Shown here in pieces: positions 46,461 through 55,181 of a stretch of DNA of 64,000 bases. The position numbers and the translations under genes were made by a program. The DNA lies in assembly GCA_003212625.1 (NCBI GenBank), contig QCPI01000001.1, positions 62,001 through 126,000 on the forward strand. The letters run 5' to 3'. Source of the DNA: Prochlorococcus sp. AG-436-J02. Lineage in GTDB: Bacteria; Cyanobacteriota; Cyanobacteriia; PCC-6307; Cyanobiaceae. The notes under the pieces are model-generated. The model was not told the DNA's origin. It saw only the letters and a program-made list of their open reading frames with translations, and did not search any database. Position 1 is the first letter of the stretch, and every line of letters starts with the position of its first letter.

Positions 46461-47612
46461 TTGTCAAAAAATAATCAAGTGAAAATCCCATTTTATAAAC
46501 ATCAATTAGGAGCAAGTGAAATAGGCGCATTTAGTTCAGCTGTAAAAGCTGAAATACTTACTACTGGAAATCAGGTATTTGACTTTGAGGCTGAATTTGC
46601 AAGCTTTTTAAATACTAGGTATTGTGTCGCTGTTCAAAGTTGTACTGCTGGACTTCAACTTTGCTTAGAGGCATATGAGTTTGAAGCTGACTCAGAAGTT
46701 ATTACTACTCCTTTGACATATATCGCTACTGCGTTATCTATTCTTCAGGCACGATTAAAGCCAGTTTTTTGCGATGTAGATCCAAACACAGGTAATATAG
46801 ATATTAGAAAGATCAAGAACTATATAACCTCAAGAACAGTAGCTATAATGCCTGTTCATTTATACGGTCAAATGGTCGATATGGTTGCTTTATCTCAACT
46901 GGCAAAAGAGAATAATTTAGTATGTATTGAAGATGCTGCGCATTGTATAGAAGGAACCAGAGAAAATTATGGTCCAGCATCACTATCTGATGCGGCTTGT
47001 TTTTCTTTTTATGCAACCAAAAACGTCACCTGTGGTGAAGGTGGTTGCATAGCAACAAATTCATTAGAAATGGCTAATAAGCTTAGAAGTCTTAGATCTC
47101 ATGGCGTCTCAAAGATGGCTTTTGACAGGCATAAGGAAGGTTACTCTCACTGGGATTTAAAGACTTTAGGCTGGAAATATAATTTGGATAATTTACATGC
47201 ATCTATATTGAGACCTCAATTGCCATTAATTAAAAATAAACTTAAACAAAGAGAAAATGCGGCTCATTATTATCAAAAATTGTTGAAAGATATTCAAGAG
47301 GTAAATCTGATTGCTATTGATGAAAATGTTATCCATGCAAGACATTTATTCCCCATTAGAGTATCAAGTAATTATCGTGACAAACTCATAAAGTATCTTG
47401 AAAAATCTAATATTGGCACTGTAGTCAATTATAGATCATTAAATAATTATTCTATTCTAATGAAGAAATCTGGATATGATGCAGAATCATTTAAGAATGC
47501 ATCGGAAATTGGTGATGAAGTTCTGTCTCTACCTATGTACCCTCAGATCAGAAATGAAGAGATTGATTTTATCGTCAATGCTATATCAAACTTCTTCAAA
47601 GAAGTAAATTAA
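46461..47612 (+). CDS. DegT/DnrJ/EryC1-family sugar aminotransferase
   Basis: A 383-residue PLP enzyme that transfers an amino group to a keto-sugar. Family features are IPFYKHQLGASEIGAFSSAV, TGNQVFDFEAEFASFL, VIEDAAH-like VCIEDAAHCIEGTR, and FYATKNVTCGEGGCIATN containing the PLP-binding Lys. It has a TTG start 1 base after the preceding stop; a GTG 18 bases later is also possible. Together with the upstream dehydratase it should make a 4-amino-4,6-dideoxy (or similar) nucleotide sugar, a plausible substrate for the formyltransferase at 39105. Confidence 0.88.
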   Translation: MSKNNQVKIPFYKHQLGASEIGAFSSAVKAEILTTGNQVFDFEAEFASFLNTRYCVAVQSCTAGLQLCLEAYEFEADSEVITTPLTYIATALSILQARLKPVFCDVDPNTGNIDIRKIKNYITSRTVAIMPVHLYGQMVDMVALSQLAKENNLVCIEDAAHCIEGTRENYGPASLSDAACFSFYATKNVTCGEGGCIATNSLEMANKLRSLRSHGVSKMAFDRHKEGYSHWDLKTLGWKYNLDNLHASILRPQLPLIKNKLKQRENAAHYYQKLLKDIQEVNLIAIDENVIHARHLFPIRVSSNYRDKLIKYLEKSNIGTVVNYRSLNNYSILMKKSGYDAESFKNASEIGDEVLSLPMYPQIRNEEIDFIVNAISNFFKEVN

Positions 47613-47619
47613 TTATTTA

Positions 47620-48852
47620 GTGGTATCAATTGGCAAAAAAAAAACAATAGATAGAAAAAAGATACTTCTTCTTAGTGATATTGAGGTAGGTGGGTTGCCT
47701 TCTAGAATGGCAAATTACATTACTAAACGGGGATATTCAGTTTTCTATGTATATGTTAAGACGAATAAATCTAATGATGAAGAATATAAGCATGATACTG
47801 GTAGTTTTCATGATGATGGATCAGATGAATCAGAACAATTCCAAAAAATCTCATTGCGTTATAGGGGGGTAATATATAATTTACTTGTTAACAGCTTAAT
47901 AGTTTTTGTTATATGGATTCGAATTGGAAGACCTAAAGTTTATTCTTATGGTGCTTATTTTATAAGCTTATTTGTGCCTATAAAATCTAATTATACCTAT
48001 GGAGAAGAATTAAATAGAATTTTCTCACCTCTTACCTTTGTTTTCAATTTGGTAAAGCTAAATAAACCCAAAAAAATTATAAATAGTTTGTATACGAATA
48101 TTTTTGCGCCTATTTTACATTTTTGGTGTTTCTGGAAAGCAAAATATATATACATAGATCCTAATTTTCAACGAATGATCAAGCAAGATCATTGGATCTT
48201 ACATATTTTTAATAATAAATTTGTTAATTTTCCACACTTGCCAGTATTGGAGTTTTGTATGATTAAGGAAAATATAGAATCAACTTTTAATAACAATATC
48301 AAAACAATAAAATTACTAATACCATCAACATTTCATTATTCAAGTAATACTGTAGCCAAAGTAGATAATAAAGGAGTATCTACTGCTTTAAGGCAACTTA
48401 AAAATTTATACAAGCTCTATCCTTTGAATTTTGAACTAACAATGATTATTAAAGGCTCTTATTATCATTCTGAGCAACGTTTAAATAGACTTTTACTCGA
48501 GTATCCTTTTGTAAAATTAGTAGAACAGTTGCCAAGAAAGAGATATTTAGAAGAGATTCTATATTATCACGACATCGTTATAGATAACTTAAGCAGTCCA
48601 ATCTTAAATCTTTGTTCAATTGAGTCATTACTAAATACCACTCCTGTTGTTTCTTTTGGCGATCCTAAACTTTATGATTATTTATTGTACCCTCCAATTA
48701 ATAATGTAAATAGTGAAAGAGGATTTTACAATGTAATTGAAAAGTTCATCAAATCTCCTGAAGAAATAGAGTTAAGTCTATCTAAAATTAGATCATGGAA
48801 GGAACGACTTTGTAATCTTCCAAATAATCAATTTGATTATTTTATAAATTAA
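47620..48852 (+). CDS. putative GT-B glycosyltransferase
   Basis: A 410-residue protein with an N-terminal Rossmann-like opening (KILLLSDIEVGGLPSRMANY) and a C-terminal half whose pattern suits GT-B glycosyltransferases: a strand with a charged loop (MIIKGSYYHSEQRLNRLL), YYHDIVIDNL, then a nucleotide-sugar-like SIESLLNTTPVVSFGDPKLY. Similarity is weak and the assignment is by fold pattern and cluster context. It reads from GTG 7 bases after the aminotransferase and is the last gene of the cluster. Confidence 0.55.
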   Translation: MVSIGKKKTIDRKKILLLSDIEVGGLPSRMANYITKRGYSVFYVYVKTNKSNDEEYKHDTGSFHDDGSDESEQFQKISLRYRGVIYNLLVNSLIVFVIWIRIGRPKVYSYGAYFISLFVPIKSNYTYGEELNRIFSPLTFVFNLVKLNKPKKIINSLYTNIFAPILHFWCFWKAKYIYIDPNFQRMIKQDHWILHIFNNKFVNFPHLPVLEFCMIKENIESTFNNNIKTIKLLIPSTFHYSSNTVAKVDNKGVSTALRQLKNLYKLYPLNFELTMIIKGSYYHSEQRLNRLLLEYPFVKLVEQLPRKRYLEEILYYHDIVIDNLSSPILNLCSIESLLNTTPVVSFGDPKLYDYLLYPPINNVNSERGFYNVIEKFIKSPEEIELSLSKIRSWKERLCNLPNNQFDYFIN

Positions 48853-49097
48853 AATCTTTAGATACTATTGTTTAGCTATGGGAAAATGGAGAAATTAAAA
48901 GAATAAAAGATTCATTATTTTTGAAGATTGCGAAACTAAAATTCAATTGTAATGAAAATAGATTAACTTATTAAATATTTCTAAAAAGTATTTAACTTAG
49001 ATGTTATTCCAATCAATAAAATAAACAATTTAGTTGAACTTACCAATCTTCAATACACTATCTAAATTTTACTTGATTTATATTAAATAGATAGATC
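48853..49097. other. AT-rich gap after the glycan cluster
   Basis: 245 bases with no supported gene and no T-run terminator directly after the glycosyltransferase. Base composition is extremely AT-rich. Confidence 0.4.
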
Positions 49098-49271
49098 ATG
49101 TATTATCAAATGCCTTTCAGCATGAATAGACAAATTAGTATTATTAGTCATGGTTTTCAATCAATAAGAGCATTCCCAAAAGATTTTGTATGCATTACAG
49201 ATGCTAGAAATATTTCTAGCATTGAAATTTATGATTATTTACATAATAGTGGTATCACTGAAATACATTAG
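49098..49271 (+). CDS. possible small protein
   Basis: A 57-codon frame starting MYYQMPFSMNRQISIISHGF and ending in NSGITEIH. There is no ribosome-binding site of note. The internal pattern (SIISHGFQSIRAFPKDFVCI) looks protein-like. It is followed by a strong hairpin. Could be a remnant. Confidence 0.35.
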   Translation: MYYQMPFSMNRQISIISHGFQSIRAFPKDFVCITDARNISSIEIYDYLHNSGITEIH

Positions 49272-49287
49272 AAGTTGATATGTTTTT

Positions 49288-49311
49288 GTTGCAAGTAGTT
49301 GTACTTGCAAC
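49288..49311. terminator. 10-base-pair hairpin
   Basis: GTTGCAAGTA and TACTTGCAAC form a perfect 10-base stem with a GTTG loop, followed on the plus strand by ACGTTGTC and a short T-run. It is 17 bases after the stop of the possible small gene and is a fair candidate for an intrinsic terminator. Confidence 0.5.
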
Positions 49312-49473
49312 ACGTTGTCTTTTTATAAATCATCTATATTTTTCGGTGAAAAATAAGATTCACTACTATTAATTTACCTTTGCTTGTGGGTGGCTTTGTG
49401 ATTTTTTTGTTGTATAACTGGACTAACAAAAATAGGTTTTGATGATGAACCAATTACATTCCTAGGAAAAAAA

Positions 49474-49638
49474 GTGAAGATAATCTTTTTGATTGCTATC
49501 CTTTGTGGCCTTACATTCCCTAGTGTTCGTATAACTATTGCAGTTTTATTAGAAGAAGCCTCTGATTATCTATATGATTCAGCAAAGAAGGAAAAGACTT
49601 TCCTCCCATATTGGCTTAAGAAAGTTAGAGATGACTAA
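49474..49638 (+). CDS. possible small membrane protein
   Basis: A 54-codon frame from GTG, with AGGA eight bases before it. It begins VKIIFLIAILCGLTFPSVRI, a membrane segment, and continues LEEASDYLYDSAKKEKTFLP with a charged tail. The frame is open for about 27 codons further upstream without an ATG. Not a recognised family. Confidence 0.45.
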   Translation: MKIIFLIAILCGLTFPSVRITIAVLLEEASDYLYDSAKKEKTFLPYWLKKVRDD

Positions 49639-49703
49639 TCTTTTTAGTGCCTTGGTATCTCAGAACAAATGTAAGATGTTAATAAACTACTCTAGTATTC
49701 TTC

Positions 49704-50723
49704 TTACATCTTTAAAACCTTCTTTAATGAGGTAGTCATATCTTTTAAGGTTGTTTTAAAAGGAATTGGCTCCCAATCAAAAATTGACATTGTTTCTCTT
49801 ATGTCTGCTCCATAGCAACCTCTTTTAATCAAAGAGGAAGTACTTTTCATATCCCTATTGAATATTGCTAAACAATTTATCACTTCAGTAGGTATTAAAC
49901 CTTTTGGAGCTTTATTAAATCCAAGTTCTCTTAAAATTTCTGATATTTGCAAGAATGGAATACCTTTTTGAGACGTTGCAATTATTCTTTTATTATCACT
50001 TTGCTTATTCGTTAATGATTGTAAATGTAAGTTCGCCACATCTCTAACATCAACAACAGTAAAATAGATATCTGGTAAAGCCGGAAATTTCCCAGTAATC
50101 ATTTTTGTAATCAAATTTGCTGACATTCCTTCTATTTTATTACTAAGTAATGGCCCAAAGACCATTCCAGGATGAATAGTAGTCAATGAAAATGATACAT
50201 CTGATTGATTGTTAACAAAATCCCAAGCTGCTTTTTCGGCTATTGTTTTACTTTTTATATAAGCCCCTACATTCTTTGTGGTATCAGTCCAATCATTGGG
50301 ATTACAGTAGCTCTTGTTATGACCGTAAGCTATTGAGCCTATTGATGAAGTTAGGACTACTTTCTTGACTTTAGATTTATGCGCAGCTGTCAATGCCCTT
50401 AATGTTCCTTCTAATGCAGGGGCAATAAGGTCCTTTTCATTTTTTGGTTCTTCGATACAACATGGAGAAGCAATATGAAAAAGATAATCACAATCAGAGG
50501 CAGCATCTTCCCAACCTTCATCATTGAGTAGATTTAATGTACAAAATTCAAGTTTTTCATTGTTAAATTCTGTACCTAATGATTTTCTTACTTCATCTTC
50601 GCGATTCGAATTTCTTAGTGAACCTTTTACATTATATCCTTTCTTTAATAATTGTAGGATAGAATGCAGGGCTATATAACCTGACGCACCAGTTACTAGA
50701 ACCTTTTCTTGATTACTTTTCAT
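49704..50723 (-). CDS. SDR-family reductase (dihydroflavonol-reductase-like)
   Basis: A 339-residue extended SDR enzyme. The NAD(P) loop is KVLVTGASGYIALHSILQLL, followed by ASPCCIEEPKNEKDLI and a YIKSKTIAEKAAWDF segment with the catalytic Tyr-x3-Lys. The overall pattern matches dihydroflavonol-4-reductase / aldehyde-reductase-like SDRs. The substrate cannot be read from sequence. The frame is open to 50750, but the ATG at 50723 starts right at the Rossmann strand. Confidence 0.82.
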   Translation of the reverse strand: MKSNQEKVLVTGASGYIALHSILQLLKKGYNVKGSLRNSNREDEVRKSLGTEFNNEKLEFCTLNLLNDEGWEDAASDCDYLFHIASPCCIEEPKNEKDLIAPALEGTLRALTAAHKSKVKKVVLTSSIGSIAYGHNKSYCNPNDWTDTTKNVGAYIKSKTIAEKAAWDFVNNQSDVSFSLTTIHPGMVFGPLLSNKIEGMSANLITKMITGKFPALPDIYFTVVDVRDVANLHLQSLTNKQSDNKRIIATSQKGIPFLQISEILRELGFNKAPKGLIPTEVINCLAIFNRDMKSTSSLIKRGCYGADIRETMSIFDWEPIPFKTTLKDMTTSLKKVLKM

Positions 50724-50750
50724 TAGGTATATTGTCAGTAAAATAATCAA

Positions 50751-51020
50751 CCGAATCTTTTACTGAATTTAAAGATGAATTTTATCAAATAATTATACTA
50801 TTTAGATCAAGATTTAATTGATTTCTGATTTACCTATATATCTAGTCTATCTTAGATCTTGACTATTCCTTTCTTACTAAGATTCTGTATTATTAGTTAG
50901 TCAATTTCTTTAAATAACTTTTGAAGTTAATGGTGTATGAATAAATGTATAGCTGAAAGCAAGTATAAAAAATAATGCAGCTAATTGTACTGTGAATAGT
51001 ATAATTAGCTACTAGCTCAA
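50751..51020. other. intergenic region upstream of the SDR gene
   Basis: About 270 bases of AT-rich DNA with no gene seen. It should contain the promoter of the minus-strand SDR gene. Confidence 0.4.
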
Positions 51021-51053
51021 TTAACTTGTAAGCCTTGTCAGCATACAAGTTAA
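51021..51053. terminator. hairpin directly after the SGNH-like gene
   Basis: TTAACTTGTA (51021-51030) and TACAAGTTAA (51044-51053) are perfect 10-base arms around a 13-base loop. The repeat abuts the stop codon of the minus-strand gene at 51054. There is no T-run, so it may act as an RNA 3-prime stabiliser or a weak terminator. Confidence 0.45.
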
Positions 51054-52226
51054 TCATGAATTATCTTCTAGGCATTGATCAAAGTTTTTTGCTATAAATT
51101 CCGCTAGGAATTTATAGCCTTGATAATTAAAATGTTTATGGTCATTAATTCCATGAAGATATTGACTTTTTGCCTTAGTAGTTAAATGAGAAGTTGAGTC
51201 AATCATTGAAATATCTATCTTTCTTAAATTGTTCATTATTAAGGTTCGAATATAATTGGAATTAGCAGTATTTACACTTGTATAAACCATTCCACTTTGA
51301 TTTAATGGACCATGATTATAGCGTTTATAATATATCTTTTTTGGAGAGTATATCGTCGCGGGAGAAGGTATATAAACTAGACAAATGCGGGCATTATACT
51401 TATCTTTAAAAGTTTTAATATGTGAGACTGTGAAATTTATTGCTTCCTTAACTTGTGCATTTGTAAGTTGCGGAGATGCAGATTGCATATTTGGAACTCG
51501 TAGACAATTGTTTTTTATGCAAATATTATTTGATTGTTTTATCGTATAATTATTTTTTAAAGTATCATCCTCATCTTTAACCTTTGACTTGAATAAAGGT
51601 ATTTTATTGAATGAAATAATTAAATTATTCACATGCTTTTTAATATTATAATGATAAAAATTAGCTAATATCTCACCTGTTGGAAAGTATCTTTGTATGA
51701 TCGATTTGTGATGGTTTTTCCCATTAATCCAGCTTTTTCTCTTTTTATCCCTGAAATAATCTTCCAAGTCATTACCTTCATAAAAAGTTAAAATTAATCT
51801 CGGCTTTTTGCCTAAGTTAACTTGGTGACTTACTGATGGTGCATATTCACCTTCTATAGAGTTGTTTAGGAGAAATAGTTGTCGAGCTAGGAATGATCCT
51901 CCATTAGCATTTAATGAATAAGAATATGGCGTTATTAAATTTAAATGATGCGCAAAGGAATAGTTATAATCACCTTTAACAAAGGAATCTCCGTATCCTT
52001 CTGCGTAACTATCTCCAACTATCATTACCCTTTTATCTAGATACTTCTTATAGATATCCGGGTATTTCCATCTATTTAATGCAGGTATATACTTAAGTGA
52101 TTGTCTAGGGAAACCCGAACGTTGGTCAACAGAATTCAGCCAGGTGAATGTGTAAATATTTACAATAGTTAAACCTATTATTGTTGACCCTGTTAATAGG
52201 AAGAGATTTTGTAGAAGATTATACAT
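51054..52226 (-). CDS. membrane-anchored SGNH/GDSL-like protein
   Basis: A 390-residue protein. Residues about 5-28 form an N-terminal membrane anchor. The SGNH block I motif is VMIVGDSYAEGYGDSF near residue 68 and the C-terminal block V is GINDHKHFNYQGYKFLAEFI (Asp-x2-His), so the Ser/Asp/His residues of an esterase or O-acyltransferase helper are present. Similar anchored SGNH proteins act on polysaccharide acylation. That fits the nearby glycan cluster but is inference. It has its own hairpin downstream. Confidence 0.72.
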   Translation of the reverse strand: MYNLLQNLFLLTGSTIIGLTIVNIYTFTWLNSVDQRSGFPRQSLKYIPALNRWKYPDIYKKYLDKRVMIVGDSYAEGYGDSFVKGDYNYSFAHHLNLITPYSYSLNANGGSFLARQLFLLNNSIEGEYAPSVSHQVNLGKKPRLILTFYEGNDLEDYFRDKKRKSWINGKNHHKSIIQRYFPTGEILANFYHYNIKKHVNNLIISFNKIPLFKSKVKDEDDTLKNNYTIKQSNNICIKNNCLRVPNMQSASPQLTNAQVKEAINFTVSHIKTFKDKYNARICLVYIPSPATIYSPKKIYYKRYNHGPLNQSGMVYTSVNTANSNYIRTLIMNNLRKIDISMIDSTSHLTTKAKSQYLHGINDHKHFNYQGYKFLAEFIAKNFDQCLEDNS

Positions 52227-52541
52227 TGAATTAAACTTTATATTATAGTTTAATGTTATTTTGACCGTTCTTATTTATATAGAACAGAATTAAATACGTG
52301 ATTTTGCTCTATACAAATAAGAATTGAATGTTTTAAGAAATTATCTCGCTTAAGGAGCTTCTGACAGATCATAGCAGGTGACGCTTTTTGATTTTATTAA
52401 TTCTAAGTAATTCTCAGTTTTTTTCAAAAAGACTTGATAATTTAATCCATACTAAGGTGAAACTCTATTGTTTTTTCAATTCAAAAGCTTCATTGACTTA
52501 TTATAACTAGTTCTTGCTTTGATTAATTTAATATTTTTGTT
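52227..52541. other. 315-base AT-rich gap
   Basis: No gene, repeat or stable hairpin was identified. It probably holds the promoter of the SGNH-like gene (minus strand). Confidence 0.4.
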
Positions 52542-53234
52542 TTACCAAGATCTATAAATAGTTCTTCCTAAGATTTCACGTAAAGCTCTCGAACTTTTAT
52601 ACAGACTTTGAGAATTAGGTATCCATTGATAAGGGCTTTGCCATGGTGAAGATTTTGAAGTTATAAAGTCAACTGGGAAAGGATGCACTAATAAGCCTTG
52701 GCGCTCAAATAGCTTCTTTGCTCGTTTCATATGGAAAGCACTAGTTACAAGAAGAATTTGGGAGGGAGATTTTTGTTGATTGAGCAGTCTTCTTATTTCA
52801 ATAGCTTCTTGTGCGGTATTGATTACTTTACTTGTAGTCGTTATTGCATGCGAAGGGATACCAAGGCTTATCGCTTTTCTCTTGTATAAAGTCCCCTCAT
52901 CCTTTGATTGGATCTCATACGGAGTTGTTCCACCTGTGAAAAATAGCTTTGGAGCTTTTCCTTTTCGAAACAAGGATATTCCAGCAAAGAATCTGTCTGG
53001 ATCTCTCCATTCATGAATGTTTGACTCTCCTGGTACTTTGTGCCTACCTCCACTACTTAAGACAACTATTGCATCGGCAACTGGAGCATTACTTTCATCA
53101 ATTCGTTGCCATGGATATTCCACGAACTTCCAAAGCAAATCTGCTACGAAACCAATGCTGAAAGTCCATAGAAAAAGAATCAGACATAATATTTTCTTCT
53201 TCGTGGGCTTCTTTAAAATGAAAAATAGGGACAA
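52542..53234 (-). CDS. YdcF/ElyC-like DUF218 protein
   Basis: A DUF218 protein, with ADAIVVLSSGGRHKVPGES, FFAGISLFRKGKAPKLFFTG, TTSKVINTAQEAIEIRRLL and LLVTSAFHMKRAKKLFERQ, an N-terminal membrane segment, and the domain facing the periplasm or lumen. Relatives (ElyC) act in envelope polymer biogenesis. The first recognised start is TTG at 53234 (230 residues). However, the frame continues upstream with a family-like N-terminus (FLSKLLPLFILPLGFSLLSL) as far as a stop at 53313-53315, with no ATG, GTG or TTG. A non-standard start such as ATT, or loss of the start codon, is possible. Confidence 0.8.
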   Translation of the reverse strand: MSLFFILKKPTKKKILCLILFLWTFSIGFVADLLWKFVEYPWQRIDESNAPVADAIVVLSSGGRHKVPGESNIHEWRDPDRFFAGISLFRKGKAPKLFFTGGTTPYEIQSKDEGTLYKRKAISLGIPSHAITTTSKVINTAQEAIEIRRLLNQQKSPSQILLVTSAFHMKRAKKLFERQGLLVHPFPVDFITSKSSPWQSPYQWIPNSQSLYKSSRALREILGRTIYRSW

Positions 53235-53390
53235 TAGGCTAAATCCTAGTGGCAGAATAAATAGCGGTAATAGTTTACTGAGGAAGTACGTCGCGATAAT
53301 AGGGAGCTGTTTTTAGTTTAATTATTCAAAGTTTTAAAAGTTTTTTATGAATTTAAATGTTATTTGTATTTATTGTTTTTAATTGGTTTT

Positions 53391-54143
53391 TTAGGAGTGC
53401 TTATCAAGCTGATTCAGAAATTTTCTACTTCTTTCATGTCTTGCATTAGAAAAGAAAATATCTGGAGTAGATTTTTCTATTACTTTACCTGAATCCATAA
53501 ATAAAACTTGATCACTTACGTCTTTTGCAAAACCAACTTCATGTGTTACGACAACCATTGTCATTCCTTGTTCAGCAAGTCTTCTTATTGCATCTAGAAC
53601 CTCGTTGATTCTTTCTGGATCTAGAGCACTAGTGGGTTCATCGAATAATAGTAGTTCAGGCTTTAAGGCTAGAGCTCTCGCTATGGCTACTCGTTGCTGC
53701 TCACCCCCACTAAGTTGGCTTGGGTATTTGTTAGCATGTGAATCTATTCCCATTTGATTCAAGAGATACATGGCATATTCTTCAGCGTCAATTTGACGAC
53801 GTTTTTGTACGTTTATTGGAGCGAGTGTGATGTTTTCCAAGATTGATAGATGAGGGAATAAATTGAATTGTTGAAAAACCATTCCTACCCTTCTTCTTAT
53901 TCTTTGTATTTGTCGTTCATCATGAGTGGAATCAATTTTTATTCCCAAAACATTTAGTTCTCCTCTATCAAAAGTTTCAAGGCCATTAAAAGTACGAATC
54001 AGCGTACTTTTCCCTGATCCTGAAGGACCCATCACTACTAGGACTTTACCCTGATTGACTGTAAGGGAAACATTGTCAAGAGCTCGCAATCCTTTCGTAT
54101 ACGACTTGGTGAGATTTTTAGCAATAACAATAGGTTGTTTCAT
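53391..54143 (-). CDS. amino-acid ABC transporter ATPase
   Basis: A 250-residue ATPase of the polar-amino-acid (GlnQ/AapP) type. Walker A is GPSGSGKSTLIR, the Q-loop is in GMVFQQFNLFPHL, the signature is LSGGEQQRVAIARAL, Walker B is ELLLFDEPTSALDPE and the switch His is in VVVTHEVGFA. It is the last gene of the four-gene operon, starting 6 bases after the second permease. Confidence 0.95.
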   Translation of the reverse strand: MKQPIVIAKNLTKSYTKGLRALDNVSLTVNQGKVLVVMGPSGSGKSTLIRTFNGLETFDRGELNVLGIKIDSTHDERQIQRIRRRVGMVFQQFNLFPHLSILENITLAPINVQKRRQIDAEEYAMYLLNQMGIDSHANKYPSQLSGGEQQRVAIARALALKPELLLFDEPTSALDPERINEVLDAIRRLAEQGMTMVVVTHEVGFAKDVSDQVLFMDSGKVIEKSTPDIFFSNARHERSRKFLNQLDKHS

Positions 54144-54149
54144 GAAATA

Positions 54150-55178
54150 TCAGAAATTTGCCTGATTAATAGTCATTCTTTTTTCAAGATATCTTGCAAG
54201 AACAGCCATGATTGTACAAACCGACCAATAGACACATGCTAGCCAAACATAAACTTCAATATATTCACCAATGAATTCTGGATTAGCCAGGATACTTCTA
54301 CCTACCCCAAGTAATTCCACTAATCCTAAGATAGCCATTAAAGATGTATTTTGAAATAGTCCGATTGATTGATTAGTCAGAGCTGGTAATGCAATGCGTA
54401 AGGCTTGAGGAATTAATATAAGTTGAATTATTTGATATTGATTAAGTCCAAGACTATTTGCTGCTTCTATTTGAGTATTAGGTATTGATTGTAATCCGCC
54501 ACGAATATCTTCAGCTATGTAGGCAGAGACAAATAGAGTGAATGCAAAGATAGCTCTCCAAACACGATCAATTTCTATTCCTACAGGAAGGAATAAAGGT
54601 ATTAATAGTTGACCAAAAAAAAGCACTGCAATAAGAGGAATTGCTCTCATCACATCTATGTAGATTGAACTTAACTTCTGAATTAACGGTATTGAACTCT
54701 GGCGGCAAAGTGCCAAAATTATCCCTAACGGTAATGATAAAATTGAGCTACAAACGGTCAGTAGAATAGTTAGAGTTAACCCCCCCCAATGTCTACTCAT
54801 TATAGGGGATAAACCAATACCACCATAAAGTAAATAAAGACCTAAAGGGATCGTACTTGCCCATGCAATAAGTAGATTTTTATGTAGCCATTTCCACTTG
54901 GGACCAAAGAGAGTGACGAGACTTAGTACTAGAAGACTAATAAGCCAAGCAGCAGGTCTCCACCGCTCATCAGCTGGAAAGCTACCAAATGCGTATAAAG
55001 GTAGATTCGACGTTATAACTTCCCAATTAGCGTTATATATAAGCCATTTAAAAGTATTTAAACAAAATAAATAAGTTATTACTATAAGTAATAAGCTGAT
55101 AATAGTATTGAATGAATTCGAAAACAAAGTCTTCCTTAGTTTTTTAAAGAAAATTTTAATTAAAGTAAAATTCAGCAT
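54150..55178 (-). CDS. amino-acid ABC transporter permease (AapM/NatH-like)
   Basis: A 342-residue inner-membrane permease of the His/Glu/Gln/Arg type. It has an extended N-terminal region with membrane helices and then the conserved permease domain, with the EAA-like loop QIEAANSLGLNQYQIIQLIL contacting the ATPase. It starts 3 bases after the preceding permease stop. The pair of long permeases with a separate large binding protein matches the AapJQMP/NatFGH-BgtA family, general acidic and neutral amino-acid uptake. Confidence 0.9.
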   Translation of the reverse strand: MLNFTLIKIFFKKLRKTLFSNSFNTIISLLLIVITYLFCLNTFKWLIYNANWEVITSNLPLYAFGSFPADERWRPAAWLISLLVLSLVTLFGPKWKWLHKNLLIAWASTIPLGLYLLYGGIGLSPIMSRHWGGLTLTILLTVCSSILSLPLGIILALCRQSSIPLIQKLSSIYIDVMRAIPLIAVLFFGQLLIPLFLPVGIEIDRVWRAIFAFTLFVSAYIAEDIRGGLQSIPNTQIEAANSLGLNQYQIIQLILIPQALRIALPALTNQSIGLFQNTSLMAILGLVELLGVGRSILANPEFIGEYIEVYVWLACVYWSVCTIMAVLARYLEKRMTINQANF

Positions 55179-55181
55179 GAA

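Noticed and set aside
47690-47872. Overlapping frames inside real genes (this and many others on both strands)
   Set aside because: They are out-of-frame shadows of clearly coding genes with recognised motifs.
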